64,000 nt of DNA from Lepisosteus oculatus (Eukaryota > Chordata > Actinopteri > Semionotiformes > Lepisosteidae): assembly GCF_040954835.1 (NCBI RefSeq), contig NC_090712.1, positions 5,465,284 to 5,529,283 of the forward strand. The letters run 5' to 3'. Position numbers and translations under genes: made by a program. Shown in pieces: positions 1-12,651 of this stretch; positions within the stretch are counted from its first letter, which is position 1, and each line of letters opens with the position of its first letter. Under the pieces are notes generated by a model, which searched no databases, had not been told where the DNA came from, and saw nothing but the letters and a program-made list of their open reading frames with translations.

Positions 1-819
1 ATTCCAGAAGTGGCTGTGCGCTGGGAGGGCCGGGCCCTGTGTTAATGGCAGCTCCGTGCCTGGGCCCTGGCCATTCAACGCCACTTACACTAGTGTAAAC
101 AGCCCTGCTGGGTTGCAGAGGGGCGTGAAATTCTCCGGGACCTCTGATTTATTACCTTGGGGAGCCTAGAATCACAGGATCTGTAACTTTACCCGGCTGT
201 TGCAGCTCTGCTTATCTCATTTACAAGATGGGTTTGTGCACAGCAGGAGGGGTCTGATTAACCACAAGACTGTCCATATGCATCATATAGAAATATCCAC
301 GTGGCGGGGCTTGTACTCTGATTAGGGCAGCTAGCTACTCACAATCTTCCAGCGTTTGCCACGCGCTGTATCGCAAGGTTTTAAATATTTACCACTCATC
401 CCTCCATTTCCGTGTCAGAATTATTATCACGCGCTGTTACAGTTTTGTTTTTATCGCAAAAACCATAATGGTAGTCATCAGTGCTGTCGTTAACATTACA
501 TCTGATTTGTAATGAATTGGACTGGTAGCATTGCATTTTGCTGAATGGGAATGGAGACCGCGCAGTCCTTGTGCAGAGAGTATCCCAAGCCGGAAAGAGG
601 GTTGTGTTTAGGAATGCTCTGCTAAGTGTCCTGACATTGAGGTCACTTATCAGTACAGGGGACACTGTTGTCAGCAAGTTGACCGAGCCTTCAGCAGGTT
701 TGGAAGATTTTATACTCCTTATGCCTTTAGTAATGAAACTCCCAAGCGAGATAAAGCCAGATAATAAGAGCCTCAGATAATATTAAAATTCTTGACTGTG
801 TTAGAATCCTAATCCATTC

Positions 820-1000
820 ATCCTGAAGGATCTCAAAGGGGAGAGAACTCACTTCACCCACCACAGAAGTGAAGCACCAGACCTGGGTGACACACAGCAC
901 CCCTCTGCACTAGCAGCTGCACTGCACAGTAGGTCAGGTGAATGAGCGAGAAACTGCTTCCCCAGCTGAATTATGGGGAAACTTCAGCTAAATCAGTTCA
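820..1000 (-). repeat. L2-like SINE/LINE 3' tail repeat, degraded
   Basis: On the minus strand it reads a fish interspersed repeat with the landmarks GTGTCACCCAGG, GGTGCTTCACTTCTG and GGTGGGTGAAGTGAG. The same landmarks recur at 6880-6970, 18693-18905 and 44340-44505. It is probably the 3' part of a SINE that shares its tail with a LINE. Confidence 0.6.
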
Positions 1001-4000
1001 TACAAGTGCAGAGTGGAATTAAGGTTGGACATCCGGGTTTTAACACCTTCTGCTCTTGCAAACGGAGCCTGGGGAACTCTGATGACTTAAGTGCTCAGGA
1101 CCTCCGTTTAGCGGTTTGAGCAACTGAACTGCCGACAGTGTTGAATTTTGTGTTTATTCGTGAGTAATATTATCATCAAAGCAAAACCAGTAAGATAATG
1201 ATGATGAAATTGGCCTTTATAAAATATATAAAGCCGATCGTAACAGTGAAAACGCATACTACAGCGGAGCCTGTTCAGGTCTGTTTTTTTTATGTTTTAT
1301 GGCTTAAACAGCATTAATGAAGCTGTCACAAATCACAACTGATGAGCAGGTACATGTAGCACCTGTAGTACATGTAGCAAATGGACAGAAGTCTTGTGAT
1401 ATCTACAGTAGCACAGCTCTGTCAGTAGGACAGCTCTACAGGTCTGATTGACTTGTGTTGTTCCAACAGTTCCGGATTTATACCATCATTCAGTGACCAC
1501 TGCCTGCGGTCAAGAAGGGTCAGGTAGTGAATACAGTAATCTACTTTTCCGATGTGCTGTAGTTCTACAGTAAGTCCCACATCTTATGGATCTTCTGAGC
1601 TGGCAGGTCTGTATTGGTGACACTAATGACCTTTACTTTCTCTTGTGCAAGGAGGTGTAGCTATCCTGCAGGGCCTCTCCTCCTACAGAGCTGAGACAGT
1701 GTCTCATTAGATGGGTTTGAGCAGACCTTCCAGGTGCTGATTTGCCTCTAAGACCATCTTGCTTGTTGGTGGCGGCCGGAGCCTTGCTGAACGAAACCAG
1801 CCTGGGCAGAGCTTCCCCGGGCACTGGGAGCCAGAAACACCGGTTCAGATTGGTGTTCGATTGAAAATGTTGGGAAACGCTGCAGCGGAGATCTGAGTTG
1901 CCCAGCTTTCTCCTTCTGTGTCGTTCTACTGTATGTGGCAGCATTTCTGGATAAGAATTTGAAGTTGCTTTTGCATTTCCCACAAGTCGGATTTCGTTCT
2001 TTGGGCTTCCATGCTGTACAGCAGAGCTGAATATGTTCTCTTCTAAGTCAAAATGGGAGCATTGTTCAGTGGGAATGGTTGTCATATGAGCAGTCAGATG
2101 AGGTATGAAATAGGGTGGTTGCCATCACAGGAGGGGAAACATCACAGCTATGTCTTTCCAGAATTACCTTTCTGCCCTGTTTGTCCTGATTGAAATTCAC
2201 ATTAAACACACAGAAATGATGTACTTCTAAATTTGACGTAACACTTTTGTAAGAGGAATTAAAATAGTGCAGTTTAGGAATGCTGTAGGTTTGGTAGGGG
2301 GCAGTGTAGTTAATATGTGTAGAAATATTTTTCAAGTGCCTGAATATCCACTTTGGCCGTATTCAAGGCTTCCTGCAAACTATTAGATGTTAAACTTATG
2401 TTGTTGTGCTTAACAAAAGGAGCTTGGGACTTTAATGTGTGGTTTCCAAGTCATTTTGAAGTAAGTGTTGATCTCATTAGGATTTTTTTTTTCAATTTAC
2501 AGAATTCTAAGATTCACATCATATTTCAGTTTTACTCTAGGATTTCTTAACCAAGGATTCTAGCCAAAGGGCACCTCGTTTACCCAAATAGGGATACCGT
2601 ACACCACCAGCACACTGATGGGGTCTCATTGTTCATTAAGAGGTCCTTTAGAGATGAGGTGATTCACCTGGGAACTGTATAGTTAGTAATATTACTTTAA
2701 TTTTCTGAAACAATTCTAACTTATCTCTTTTCTCTCCTCTAAACTGTATCTGTCAGATCCTATGTCAGGTCTGCACTGAAAAACTGGAATAATGTCCTGA
2801 ACAATCAGGGGCCTGAAATTAATCTAGCCTGCGTAGTTTCTGCTGTTAACCATTAGGTTTCAGTCAAGTGGCTACTTCTCTGTGTGTGGCTCGTGAGTCT
2901 GAAATCAGGGCTTAATGGTGGATTAAAGGATAAAAGCTTTTAACAGTCGACAAATTGACCACCTTAACCACAGCAAATGACTAAATCCCAGAAACATTAG
3001 CAACAGCTAGTAAAAGAGTGGCCTCTGTGCTTTACCATTTGGAGTGTTTTATTTATTGTTTAGGTTTAGGAGAGTTAACAGATTTAAATTCTATAAACTG
3101 GAAAAAGATAAAGTTAAAGATAACTGGAAACAAGGTGACATATGTAGCTTTTTGTGTGGTGTGTCCTTCACTTGTGAATATAAGTATGGTAAGCAGCAAT
3201 TAAACTGTTCAGTAGACACTGGGACATCAGGACCATGCTGTGTAAGAGAGATTAGCCGTAATAAGAACATCACATTAGTGGAAGGAGTTACTCATCACTA
3301 AGTGTTTTTCATGTGTGGGAAGAGGTTATACATTTTGTAAAACTTTTTACATTTGCATTAATGTATCTATAAAAGGTGAACAGTGCAATTAGTTCTTCCC
3401 TTTTTTTAATAGATAAATAAATCTCTAAAGAAAGTTGCAGTATTTTATCAAACTTTCTCGATTCCATTTGAGAAATTATTTTTACACTTTTTATAATAGC
3501 CTCTGAATGTTCTCTGATGAAAAGTTGTCAACATGCCATTGTCAATTTCTTTCCAATCTGTTTGTAACAGTGTTTGACAGACTCCTCTGTAAATACAGAG
3601 CTCTGCAGCCGATCAGAAGTCCTGACAGGCACTTTACAGAGAACATGTGGTGTCTCCTCTCTGACATTAACACTCCCTGTCTGACCTTGGTGTAGGCTTT
3701 TCCTTAAAAGCCATTTATGGGGATTATCAGATGGAAGCTGAGTATTTCACAGTATTCTCTGTATCTTAATCACCTGTAAAGTTCATCAGCTTTGTTTCTA
3801 AATTCTTATTATGTATTATTTATTTTTCATAACATTTCCTAACTACATAAGCATCTCGCAATCACCTAGCAATCAGTTCTAATTTGCACCCTACAGTATG
3901 TTATTACATAAAAAGCCTAGATTGAGTGGTTGGTATCTAAAAGAAATACAACCTACCCTATTTGAGAATTGCATATCAAGAGTTTTCTGTGCTGCCTTTT

Positions 4001-6756
4001 AAAACTGATTCACCCATAATTAAACAGTATTCTGTAATATCTCTAGAAATACAGTTATTGAGAGTCTGATGATTTTTTTCATTTCCAAGTGGCAGTGAAA
4101 ATGAGAGACATGCCTCTCATTTATGTTTGCATTCTTTCCCTCTGCAATAGTATACAGTGTAGTCTGGAACTACAGTATCCGGCGTTTGTAAAAGTGCAGG
4201 ATTGACAATGTTTCTCAGTAGTATGTAAGAAACAGCTAGCTCACCGACATCCACACACATGTCAACACTACACAAAGCGATCAAACCTTTCTAGCAATAT
4301 AGTTTTTAAAATGTACAGAAAGGTCTAGGCAACTTCAGTCTTGCTGTTCCTTTTGGAATGAGTGATTGAGTTTTCCTTTGCAAGGGCTTAGAGGGTTTAA
4401 TTTCTGTCCAAACAGCCTGTGTTGTGTTCACAGTGTTTGGAAGCCTGTGGCTCTGGTGGGGCAGTGTCCTTTGACACAGCTGTGCGAGTTCACGGAGGGA
4501 CCAGGGTGGACGTAATCTTTCGGTTAGCCAAAACAAGCCGACCCTCAGCAGAAACCACAAAATTAACTTTTTTTTCTGCTGCTTTATTTTTAAAATAAAG
4601 GTTCAGGTTGTTTGCCTTGCGCCTACCCTGTCTGTCATGGGGTCACCCTGAACAGGGAGTGCTGTGCTTTTCTTAGCCCCAGAACAGCCCCGCCACTGCA
4701 TAACTGCCCTCTGTAGGGAGGAGGGAAAGACTTTGCCCAGATGCTCCTACGCAGTATTTTCACTCATCCAGCACGCATGCATGAAAATATAAGAATGCAA
4801 AGTCCAGAAACACAGCAGGTCTGTTGAACCTTTTAGACAGAGCCTGATACCATTGCTTTGTTCACCGCCTTGATGTTCTGCCATTACAGTGCATTTTGCA
4901 GTTCCCAGGTAGGAAGGTGTTAAAGTAAGTGGAAATAAAATGACACAATTGTTTTGTTTTGTTTTTTAAACTATTGCACCCAGGATGTTCAAGGTGGGTG
5001 TTATTATTAGCATTCCTAAAGAAGAAAAAACAGAATTCTCTTTGTGATTCCCTGTCTTAATGGCATTTAAAATTGGTGTCTCAATTAGTTGTCCAACCCA
5101 AGGGGTCAGCACTCAAGTCTCTTTGCTTGGTGCCATCATCAGGTTAACCTTGAAACAAGAGGGTAGACTAAACACATGCTACATTAACCAGGGCTTAAAC
5201 AAAATGAAACAGTTGTGCCTCAAAAAAACCTATGCGCTATTTATTTATCATGGGGAAATGAGAACAGGAGAGCGCAGAGGGCTGATAATATAAGGTTTCT
5301 TATTTTTATTTCTTGGTTAGCTCTGTTTGTCTGCGGCACGGTCTGTTAATCCTGCAGATGGGGTTTTTCGGATGAGGTATCCTGGGAGGACGACGGTCCG
5401 ACACACTCTTCTGAAAGGCGATTCCACCGGTTGGGATTATTTGCACGTTTAGCGCTTGTCAAGGTCAGAGTGGAGATGCCAGAGGTTTCCATTCTTTTGT
5501 AGGGCCTCCCCTCTGCGCTGCAGATTTGGCTTGTCAAACATGTGAGGTGACCCTGGCAGGATGTGGGGCATCTCGCACGTGGCACAAGGGGGCCCCGGGC
5601 AGCTGGAGATAAGCGAGAAAGAGAAAAAAACTCGAGTTCATGACACGCAAGAGAACAAACCTTAACTTATCTGCGAGAGTCGCTATCCTTATTCTTCAAA
5701 GCAAAGTTTGACAAGCCTTCAGATTCTTTTAGAGTGCTCTGTATCTCCACATGCACATAATGGGTATCTCCTGAGCAGTGTGTGGTTTGTTCACTTGGCC
5801 TTTTAGTTGTGTTAGGCGGCAATTATCTGCTGGAGAAATCAACACAGGCTATAAAGCACAAATCAGAGGTGTCCTTTTGTAGATCCCTGACATTTTGGGA
5901 TTCTCTGTATCCTGGTTTTACAGTTCGAAGTCGACTTTGCAAATGTATCTTTGTAAGTGCCATAATTACTGTTGATGCTATGAAACCAAGCGATAACCAC
6001 GTTTCCATTTTTATTTTTTTAAACCAGATTAGGTATTATAGGAGGTTTGGTGACAGCTTTGCTCGACAGTTAAAGATGTTCTTTGCTGCTCGTTCTCAGT
6101 CCTAACAGTCCAGTGAGGAGTAAATGATCTGAAAGTCTCCTACAGTATAGTAAGGAGAGCTGGAGTAGCCCTGAAGTTCCCTAATGGTGAATAAGGGAGA
6201 CAGAAAATGGGCTAGTGGACAGTACACTGGGTGCCAAAGCTCTTGAAATGACAGGTCTGTTTTGCATCACAGATTTTGTTTCCATTTCCTCCCTTTGGCT
6301 GACCTTGAATACCGTGTTAAGAGCTGGAACAGTGTATTTTGTTCAGGAAGCGCATTATTTTTCTTTTGCCTGTCTTTAGTGTTTGCCTGGAGTGTGAAGC
6401 TGGCCATTGGGGACTATTTAAACAACAGCCTGAATATGCTATATAAATCACAAAGATATGCTTTTCCTACTTTTTTGTATTTTTTTTCGAAGAATATGTA
6501 ATCTCCTTTTGCTGCTTCCTGGTTTAAAATCACTAGTGCTAATGAAAATGATAACAACTTTAAAGGAATCGTTTTTTCACGCTACGCCTACTAATACTAT
6601 ACTGCTGTTTTCCTGCTCTATCCTGTCCTCTGCATCTGCATAGAGTAACCATTTGGCCTGAAGTAGTACTCTTATTCTTATTACAAGGTTAAAATACATA
6701 ATACATAAGAGGTGTTGTAAATAATGTAGAATGAAAAAAAATCCCTTTTTGTTTCT

Positions 6757-7023
6757 TGAAAAGAATAGAGGTGTTAACCCTGGTGTCCTGGCCAATTTTC
6801 CCCCAGGCCTGTTCAATTCATGGCCTCCTAATAATCCTCATCTATGAACTGGCTGCATCATTTCCACTGATAGCTGGTGTGTGGTGAGCGTCCTTGTACG
6901 TTTTGGCTGCCGTCGCATCATCCAGGTGGGTGCTACACATCTGTGGTGGTGTAAGGTAGTCCCCATTAAATTGCTTTGAGTGGAGTGTCCAGGAAAAGCG
7001 CTGTATGAGAGTGAGGATTATTA

Positions 7024-7067
<44 letters not shown>

Positions 7068-7068
7068 T
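6757..7068 (+). repeat. 3' part of 5S-headed SINE with (TAA)n tail
   Basis: It starts near GAATAGAGGTGTTAACCCTG, passes through GCCGTCGCATCATCCAGGTG and GAGTGGAGTGTCCAGGAAAA, and ends in about 15 TAA units (7020-7067). This is the tail part of a widespread fish SINE whose 5S-derived head is seen separately at 48855-49030. This copy is 5' truncated. The family link is from memory of the element's layout. Confidence 0.7.
7020..7068 (+). repeat. (TAA)n microsatellite
   Basis: Nearly pure TAA repeat forming the 3' tail of the SINE just before it. Confidence 0.95.
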
Positions 7069-8329
7069 GTGTCAGATTGTGACATTTTTTAAAACCATTT
7101 CAAAGGGGAGTCCTGTGGGAGTGGAGAGCAGGGGCAGCCAGCCTGCAGAATAGAGTGTGTGGGGGCTATCAGGCCGGGTGTGCATCTGGTCCAGCAGATA
7201 AGTTGTTCTTCAGGAAGTTATTGCACATGATGAGTTCCTTACAGCCCAAGTGGTCTAAGGGTTATAGGTCATCAGGAAGTAGGTACAGGAAGGGGGGAAG
7301 ATAACTTTCAGAGGATGAAGATGGAATAGATAGGATCCAAGAAGGAATAACAATTCAGATGGTTGTGTCAGTGCTGGTTAGAAATGTCCAAGGAAGATTT
7401 GAATGTTTATTTTTACACAAAAGCAAATTGTCTAAACTTCTCTCTGATTTTTTTTAGACCTGATTAAGACCCCTCTAGAAAGAAGGGAAAGAGGTCTGGC
7501 CAATTGTGAAGTCCAGTAAAACCAGTCCTCATATCTTTAATATGTTGATTGTTAATTGTTAATCACCATCCTGTACCACACATGATTGCACTTTCCTTTG
7601 CTAATTTTTCATAGGCTAGCTTGCAGGCTGTATGTATCCTAACCTCGAGCATATCCCACAAATAACTACCATTTTATCATAACTACAATGTCAGTAATAT
7701 TGATTTCTATGCTGTACCAGTAAATAGGTTCTTACTGAAACCGTGTTCTTTAAGGATTTTGAAATCCTATTTTGCTGTAGGAGAAACTATCTGACCTGGA
7801 TGTCAGAACACCCCAACAGCTATGTGTGCTATATGTCACAGAAATTATAAAGGCAATTTTGTTCTTTCTCAAGGTTATACTTCTTACCCCTTCTGTTTAC
7901 TAAAGCTCTTACAAATATGGAGTCCCATGAGACACATAAAACTGACTTTTTAGGAAAACGACCTCAGTAGGAATTGGAAGTCCCAATTAGACACCCTTAC
8001 ACAGAGTGTTGTGTTAAAAAGCAATCCCTATTTTTATAACACAAGGTGACTCGAGACCTTGTGCGGAGTGTCTTCAGGGTGCCTAGTGGGTCAAGGGACC
8101 TTTAACTGATTCCCAGCGTAGCTAATCGATCCAATAGAAGCAAATTCACACTTAATAAAACTCAGCAGATTGTGTAGCGGAATGACCCATCTGAGACTAG
8201 GGAACGAAAATAAGATTATCCCAAGGATTTTGTGACTTGAGGCAAAACATTGAGCTAACACTTATTCTGTAATTTCTGCCTTCTTCTATTGCTAATACAT
8301 AGACTCCCCTTTGCTTCGGGTTCAGTGTA

Positions 8330-8430
8330 GTCTTCTGCCAATTGACTTTGTTATTCAATGCTTGATGGGCTGAATGGCCCCCTTTGATTTGTAGCCTTTT
8401 GTAAGTTGTTGCTGCAACTGGGAAATGTAT
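8330..8430. repeat. Possible LINE 3'-end fragment
   Basis: The phrase TGATGGGCTGAATGGCCCCC followed by TTTGATTTGTAGCC resembles the 3' end of a fish non-LTR element. It is short and decayed, so the assignment is tentative. Confidence 0.35.
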
Positions 8431-11400
8431 ATGAATAATTGTGTGCATCGGTGAATATCGTGAAATGGGATGTAAATTAAAGAACTTTTTCAATCAGGTT
8501 TTCTGCAGCATTCTATCAAAGGGCATATAAACTGTCTGGGTGGCAGGGATTAAACTGATCATTACTGAGGACTAAAACAAAAAGGAACACAGTCTCATCA
8601 GCTTTACAGATTACAGTAGTATTGCAGGTTTCTTGCAAAAGACTGGGAGAGATGACAAACACCTCCACTAATCTAACTCTCCACGACGACATACTAAAAT
8701 CACTAGAAGAATCGCAATCTGCTTTCTGCTTCTCTCCTCCACCCCATCTCCACCTTTGCAGCGCCTCACCCCTCATGGGGATCCCACTGTAGCTAGCTGG
8801 TCCTACAGCCCTCAGCTATGCAGGTTAAGCCAAAGCGTAGGCGTTTCCTGATTGGGCAATGTTATTCCTCTGGAACTTGTAACGAGCTTGTTTGATTTTG
8901 TTTTTGTGTCGCCCCTGTGGCACATCGCTACAGTGCGATAAGGCGTTCGCCCGAGTGTCCAGGTGAAACTGAGCGTGTCCAGTGCTGCTGAAGATCCACT
9001 GTCAGCAGATGGGGGTTATCACTGGCAGGTGCTGGGCTTTAACACACTCTGTCTTCCCTCATTAGTCACACACACCACACTCCGTGCTGATGGAAACACA
9101 GTAAACAGCTTCACAGAACAAGGCTCCAACAACACTTTTCTTGGGTCAACCCATTACAGAGGACAGGTCAGGTTCATGACTCTACAAATAACCACAGATA
9201 ATAAATGCTGGGCTTTCAAACAGCACAAAGCTATGATTGACTACGGGACTAGGTGGCTAGTTTAGAAAGCTGTGAAGCAGGACCAGAATAGTGTATGTTC
9301 AGGCATGGGTTTGAGCAGCTCAGTTATTCTGTACAGCAGATTCTATGATGCGGTGCTATAAGGTCAACAACCCTAAATATCAAATTATTTCCATTATTTT
9401 GTGTCACAGTGTGACATGCCTTTGAACACCGTGATTTGCACTGCTGCTTCCTTCTTTATATTGGGGACATGTGATCAGATGATGATACATCTTTGGTTGT
9501 GGTCTCAGTTTGAATGTGTAAGTACAGGCTTGTAGAAGGAATTTAGCAAAGAGCAACAATAATTAGGCATTGATTTCGAAGAGTCATATGTCATATGAAT
9601 TACATTTGGGACTTTGAAGGCGTTATTATTGAATCTTTGATTTATATTCACAGTGGTGTTTGCGGTAGTTTTCGTTTGAGTTTTAATTAGGTGAGGGACA
9701 TTCTTTTTATACTTGCGGGCAAATAAAATATTTTGTCTATAGACAAAGTAATCAATAATGTCTTGTGGGATGTTCATCTGTAATATATTTTAAGTTGGGA
9801 AGAAAAGGTTTACGGTTAAATTCATGAAACAGGTCATTGTTAATTAACATTTTAAAATGGGTTTTCCAAACAGAAGATAAAGTCCACTCCTTTCCTTCAA
9901 TCATATGGCCTGTGTTTCTGTTATAAACAGTGTTTCTTTTCTGAAGCAGGGAAAAGCTGATAAAAGTTCCATCTTAATCCAGGGTGCTTGACCCCCTGGG
10001 TATCCGGGGGCGTGTAATGAGTTCCCCAGCTGAGGCCTCGGATTCCTCCAGTCGTGTTTCCCTGCTCGGAGGTGTGCTTCACTCTCCGTTTGTTTGTTTG
10101 GGAAAGATTAGTAACATTAAATCCTTACAACATCCTGGAAAAGTGCTGGAGGTTCTTTTGAGGAGAACAGAGAAGGGCTCTTGTCCCAGGACCTGAGGTT
10201 GTTTCAGTGTTTCATTTTACAAACTTTCGTTTTCAGGGGACAGCTTTAGGTCCAAGACTCGTACACTCCAGATGGGTTTCATGGATAAGTAGCCTTTAGT
10301 GTTAACATGTACTGTAGTGTCCTCGCGTGGTTTCTGCAGGCAGCAGGTTTTAAAGGACATGGTAGGACCTTTCGACCTGCATGGTCAGCTTTTGTAATTG
10401 TAAGTGATGTTGAGTTAGGAAAAAAAACATGTTATATCTGTACACAATCTAAGCCTGTTGCTTCATATTGAGGTAAGCTTCTTACTGTATTCTGTCCCAA
10501 AATGGTGATTTCATAGCTGGTTGTTTAATGAAGTGACCAATAATAAATGGAAATTGCAGAATCTTCCAGATTGAAGTAACTTTAACGCCAAGATACATGT
10601 ATTACATAGTTTTCTGGATCAAAATTTTAATGTCTGTGCTCCCAGCTTTTTTATTTTAATTGTCTGAAGTTGGCAGTTGCGAGGTTTTAGAAGGACTTTC
10701 AGACTGCGTTTTGGTATCCATAGTTGAGCTTCATGAGATTTGGAACATTATCTTTGCTCACTGGCACTTTGCTTTGGTCTTAATGATTAGTCTATTTAAT
10801 TAGAAAGCTTTCAGGGTGGACATTACAGAAACACTAACTTTATATATATATATCCCTTTATTTACACAAGCACTTTCTTTCACAAAAAATATGTAAGAGA
10901 ATGATAATACATGGAATTCTAGAAATAATCTTTAATGTGGGCAATCGTTTTGTGTCTTTTCCCCCTTTACTCTGGAAGTGCCTTCTCTTAGATTTAAGAA
11001 CCATTTTGAAGCCTTTCCTTGAGCTTGGCAGGTGTTCAGAAGGGGAACCATCCTTGCATTTCAACAGGAAGCAGATGCAGAACGCTAATTCCCAGTGGCG
11101 GGCAGACGCACCACGCTCCTGGGGAGAGTGTTATCAGCATGGCCAGGCTGTCTACACTGTGAGACTCCCCATTCGCTTCCTCAGCACCTAATGAGCAGTC
11201 CACCTGATAATCACGCTGCTGCAGTGCCTATTTGATCTGTGTGTGAGGGTCGGCCAGGAGCCTAAACATGTCTCGCAAGGCTCGTTTTACATTTGTTCTT
11301 GAATTTGTACTGCGGAGATAAAGGCCGAAGTGACATGGTGCAGGGGGGAGCCAAATGTCATCAGGAAGCTCAGTGGGGCACCTTACCTTGCGTCAGTCCT

Positions 11401-12460
11401 CCTGGTGTCACTGTCTTTGTAGAGGCCCTGCAGTCTGGCGAATAACTTTCTGTTTCATTGGCTGCAGTCTCTGAGTATGAGGGTGAGGGATAAAATGAAT
11501 GAAATCTAGTGGAAGAAGTATGTGACTCTAAACGTGGGTTGATGGCATATCTTTGGATATATATGTCATACATTCTATTCATACACACACGCCGTACTTG
11601 TGCTTAGGCAATGCTGTCTCTTGTCTTGCGTCATTGGATAACTCCTGGTTGTGTTCCTTGCTGGTTTTCGTTACTTTACTTGATATAGGTGGGAAATAAT
11701 GTGAGCTCTTGATGGCTTCCTAATAGTTAAAGATAACTTCATGCCACTAAAAATAGAAAGAAATGTGCGTTTTGTTTTATTTTTGCTGTGCTGACTGCTT
11801 CATTGAGACCACACCTACGGCTTGGAGTGCCTTTGTGAGCGAGTGAAGTCACTGCTTTTGATGTCGCCCACTTACCTGCAAGACCGTCATTCCCAGCAGG
11901 TCCTGCTGTCCTAAATAGAGCCAGCTGTGCTGTAGAGGCTCTGCAGTGCGCAGTGTGGGTCTGGCAGCAGCTTCGCGATTAACAGCAGGACAGTAACACT
12001 GCATCTCCGCATGATTCCCTTCGTGATTGGCTTCACATCCTGAGGCTGCTGATGTAGACAAGACTCATGAAGCACATCAGTGTGAAATCCTATTTAAAAA
12101 CTTTGCCTGCTTTCCATTAAAAGTTTTCATGCATTAAAATAGCAATGAAATGCTATTTACATACCAGCGGTATATCAAATCAAATCAAATATTTGTTTCT
12201 CTTTTCTTTAACATAATGTCATCATTATGATCAATTACAATTTGTGCAACATAATTTCAATGACAATAGATACAAGTACTGTACTTATCCATATAGCTGT
12301 GGACATTTGTGTACATTAAAACAGAACCCCTTAAACATATACAGGTGAGTGGTCCTGTTCAACTACATGAGAGAGTGATAATCTTTTGCTAAGTTAACGT
12401 TTTGGCCAGGAGTAGTCATCAATGTAATAAGCTTTGTTCTGAAAGTTGTATTTCCAGTTT

Positions 12461-12515
12461 ACCTACAGTAGTTCATTTTCTGATAATATTTGACAGAAAT
12501 TGAACTACTGTAGGT
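12461..12515. repeat. Near-perfect 22-bp inverted repeat (hairpin)
   Basis: Arms 12461-12482 and 12494-12515 are reverse complements at 21 of 22 positions, separated by 11 bases. The outer 15 bases of each arm (ACCTACAGTAGTTCA and TGAACTACTGTAGGT) pair perfectly. It lies in the klhdc3 intron 137 bases before the exon acceptor. It could be a small palindromic transposon remnant or a foldable RNA element. Confidence 0.85.
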
Positions 12516-12651
12516 TAAAACAATGGGGAAAAGAAGAGTACTTGGTTCCTGTTGTAACAGCTTTTGGAGCTTACAAATGTGTTCTGACTTTGAGAAAGAA
12601 ATGTAATCACTATAAATCACATACTGACAAAATAATTTTTCTTTCCTTTAG

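Larger units (their letters stand above)
1..12651 (+). other. klhdc3: Long klhdc3 intron (left end outside window)
   Basis: No exon is recognisable before the acceptor at 12650-12651. The next klhdc3 exon enters in phase 2, so a coding exon must lie upstream. The stretch holds repeat fragments (820-1000, 6757-7068, 8330-8430) and a hairpin (12461-12515). The open frames in it, including a 150-codon one on the minus strand at 1633-2085, have no recognisable protein features. Confidence 0.7.

Noticed and set aside
1633..2085. 150-codon open frame on the minus strand
   Set aside because: No recognisable domain and no matching splice signals; it lies inside the klhdc3 intron. Length alone is compatible with chance.
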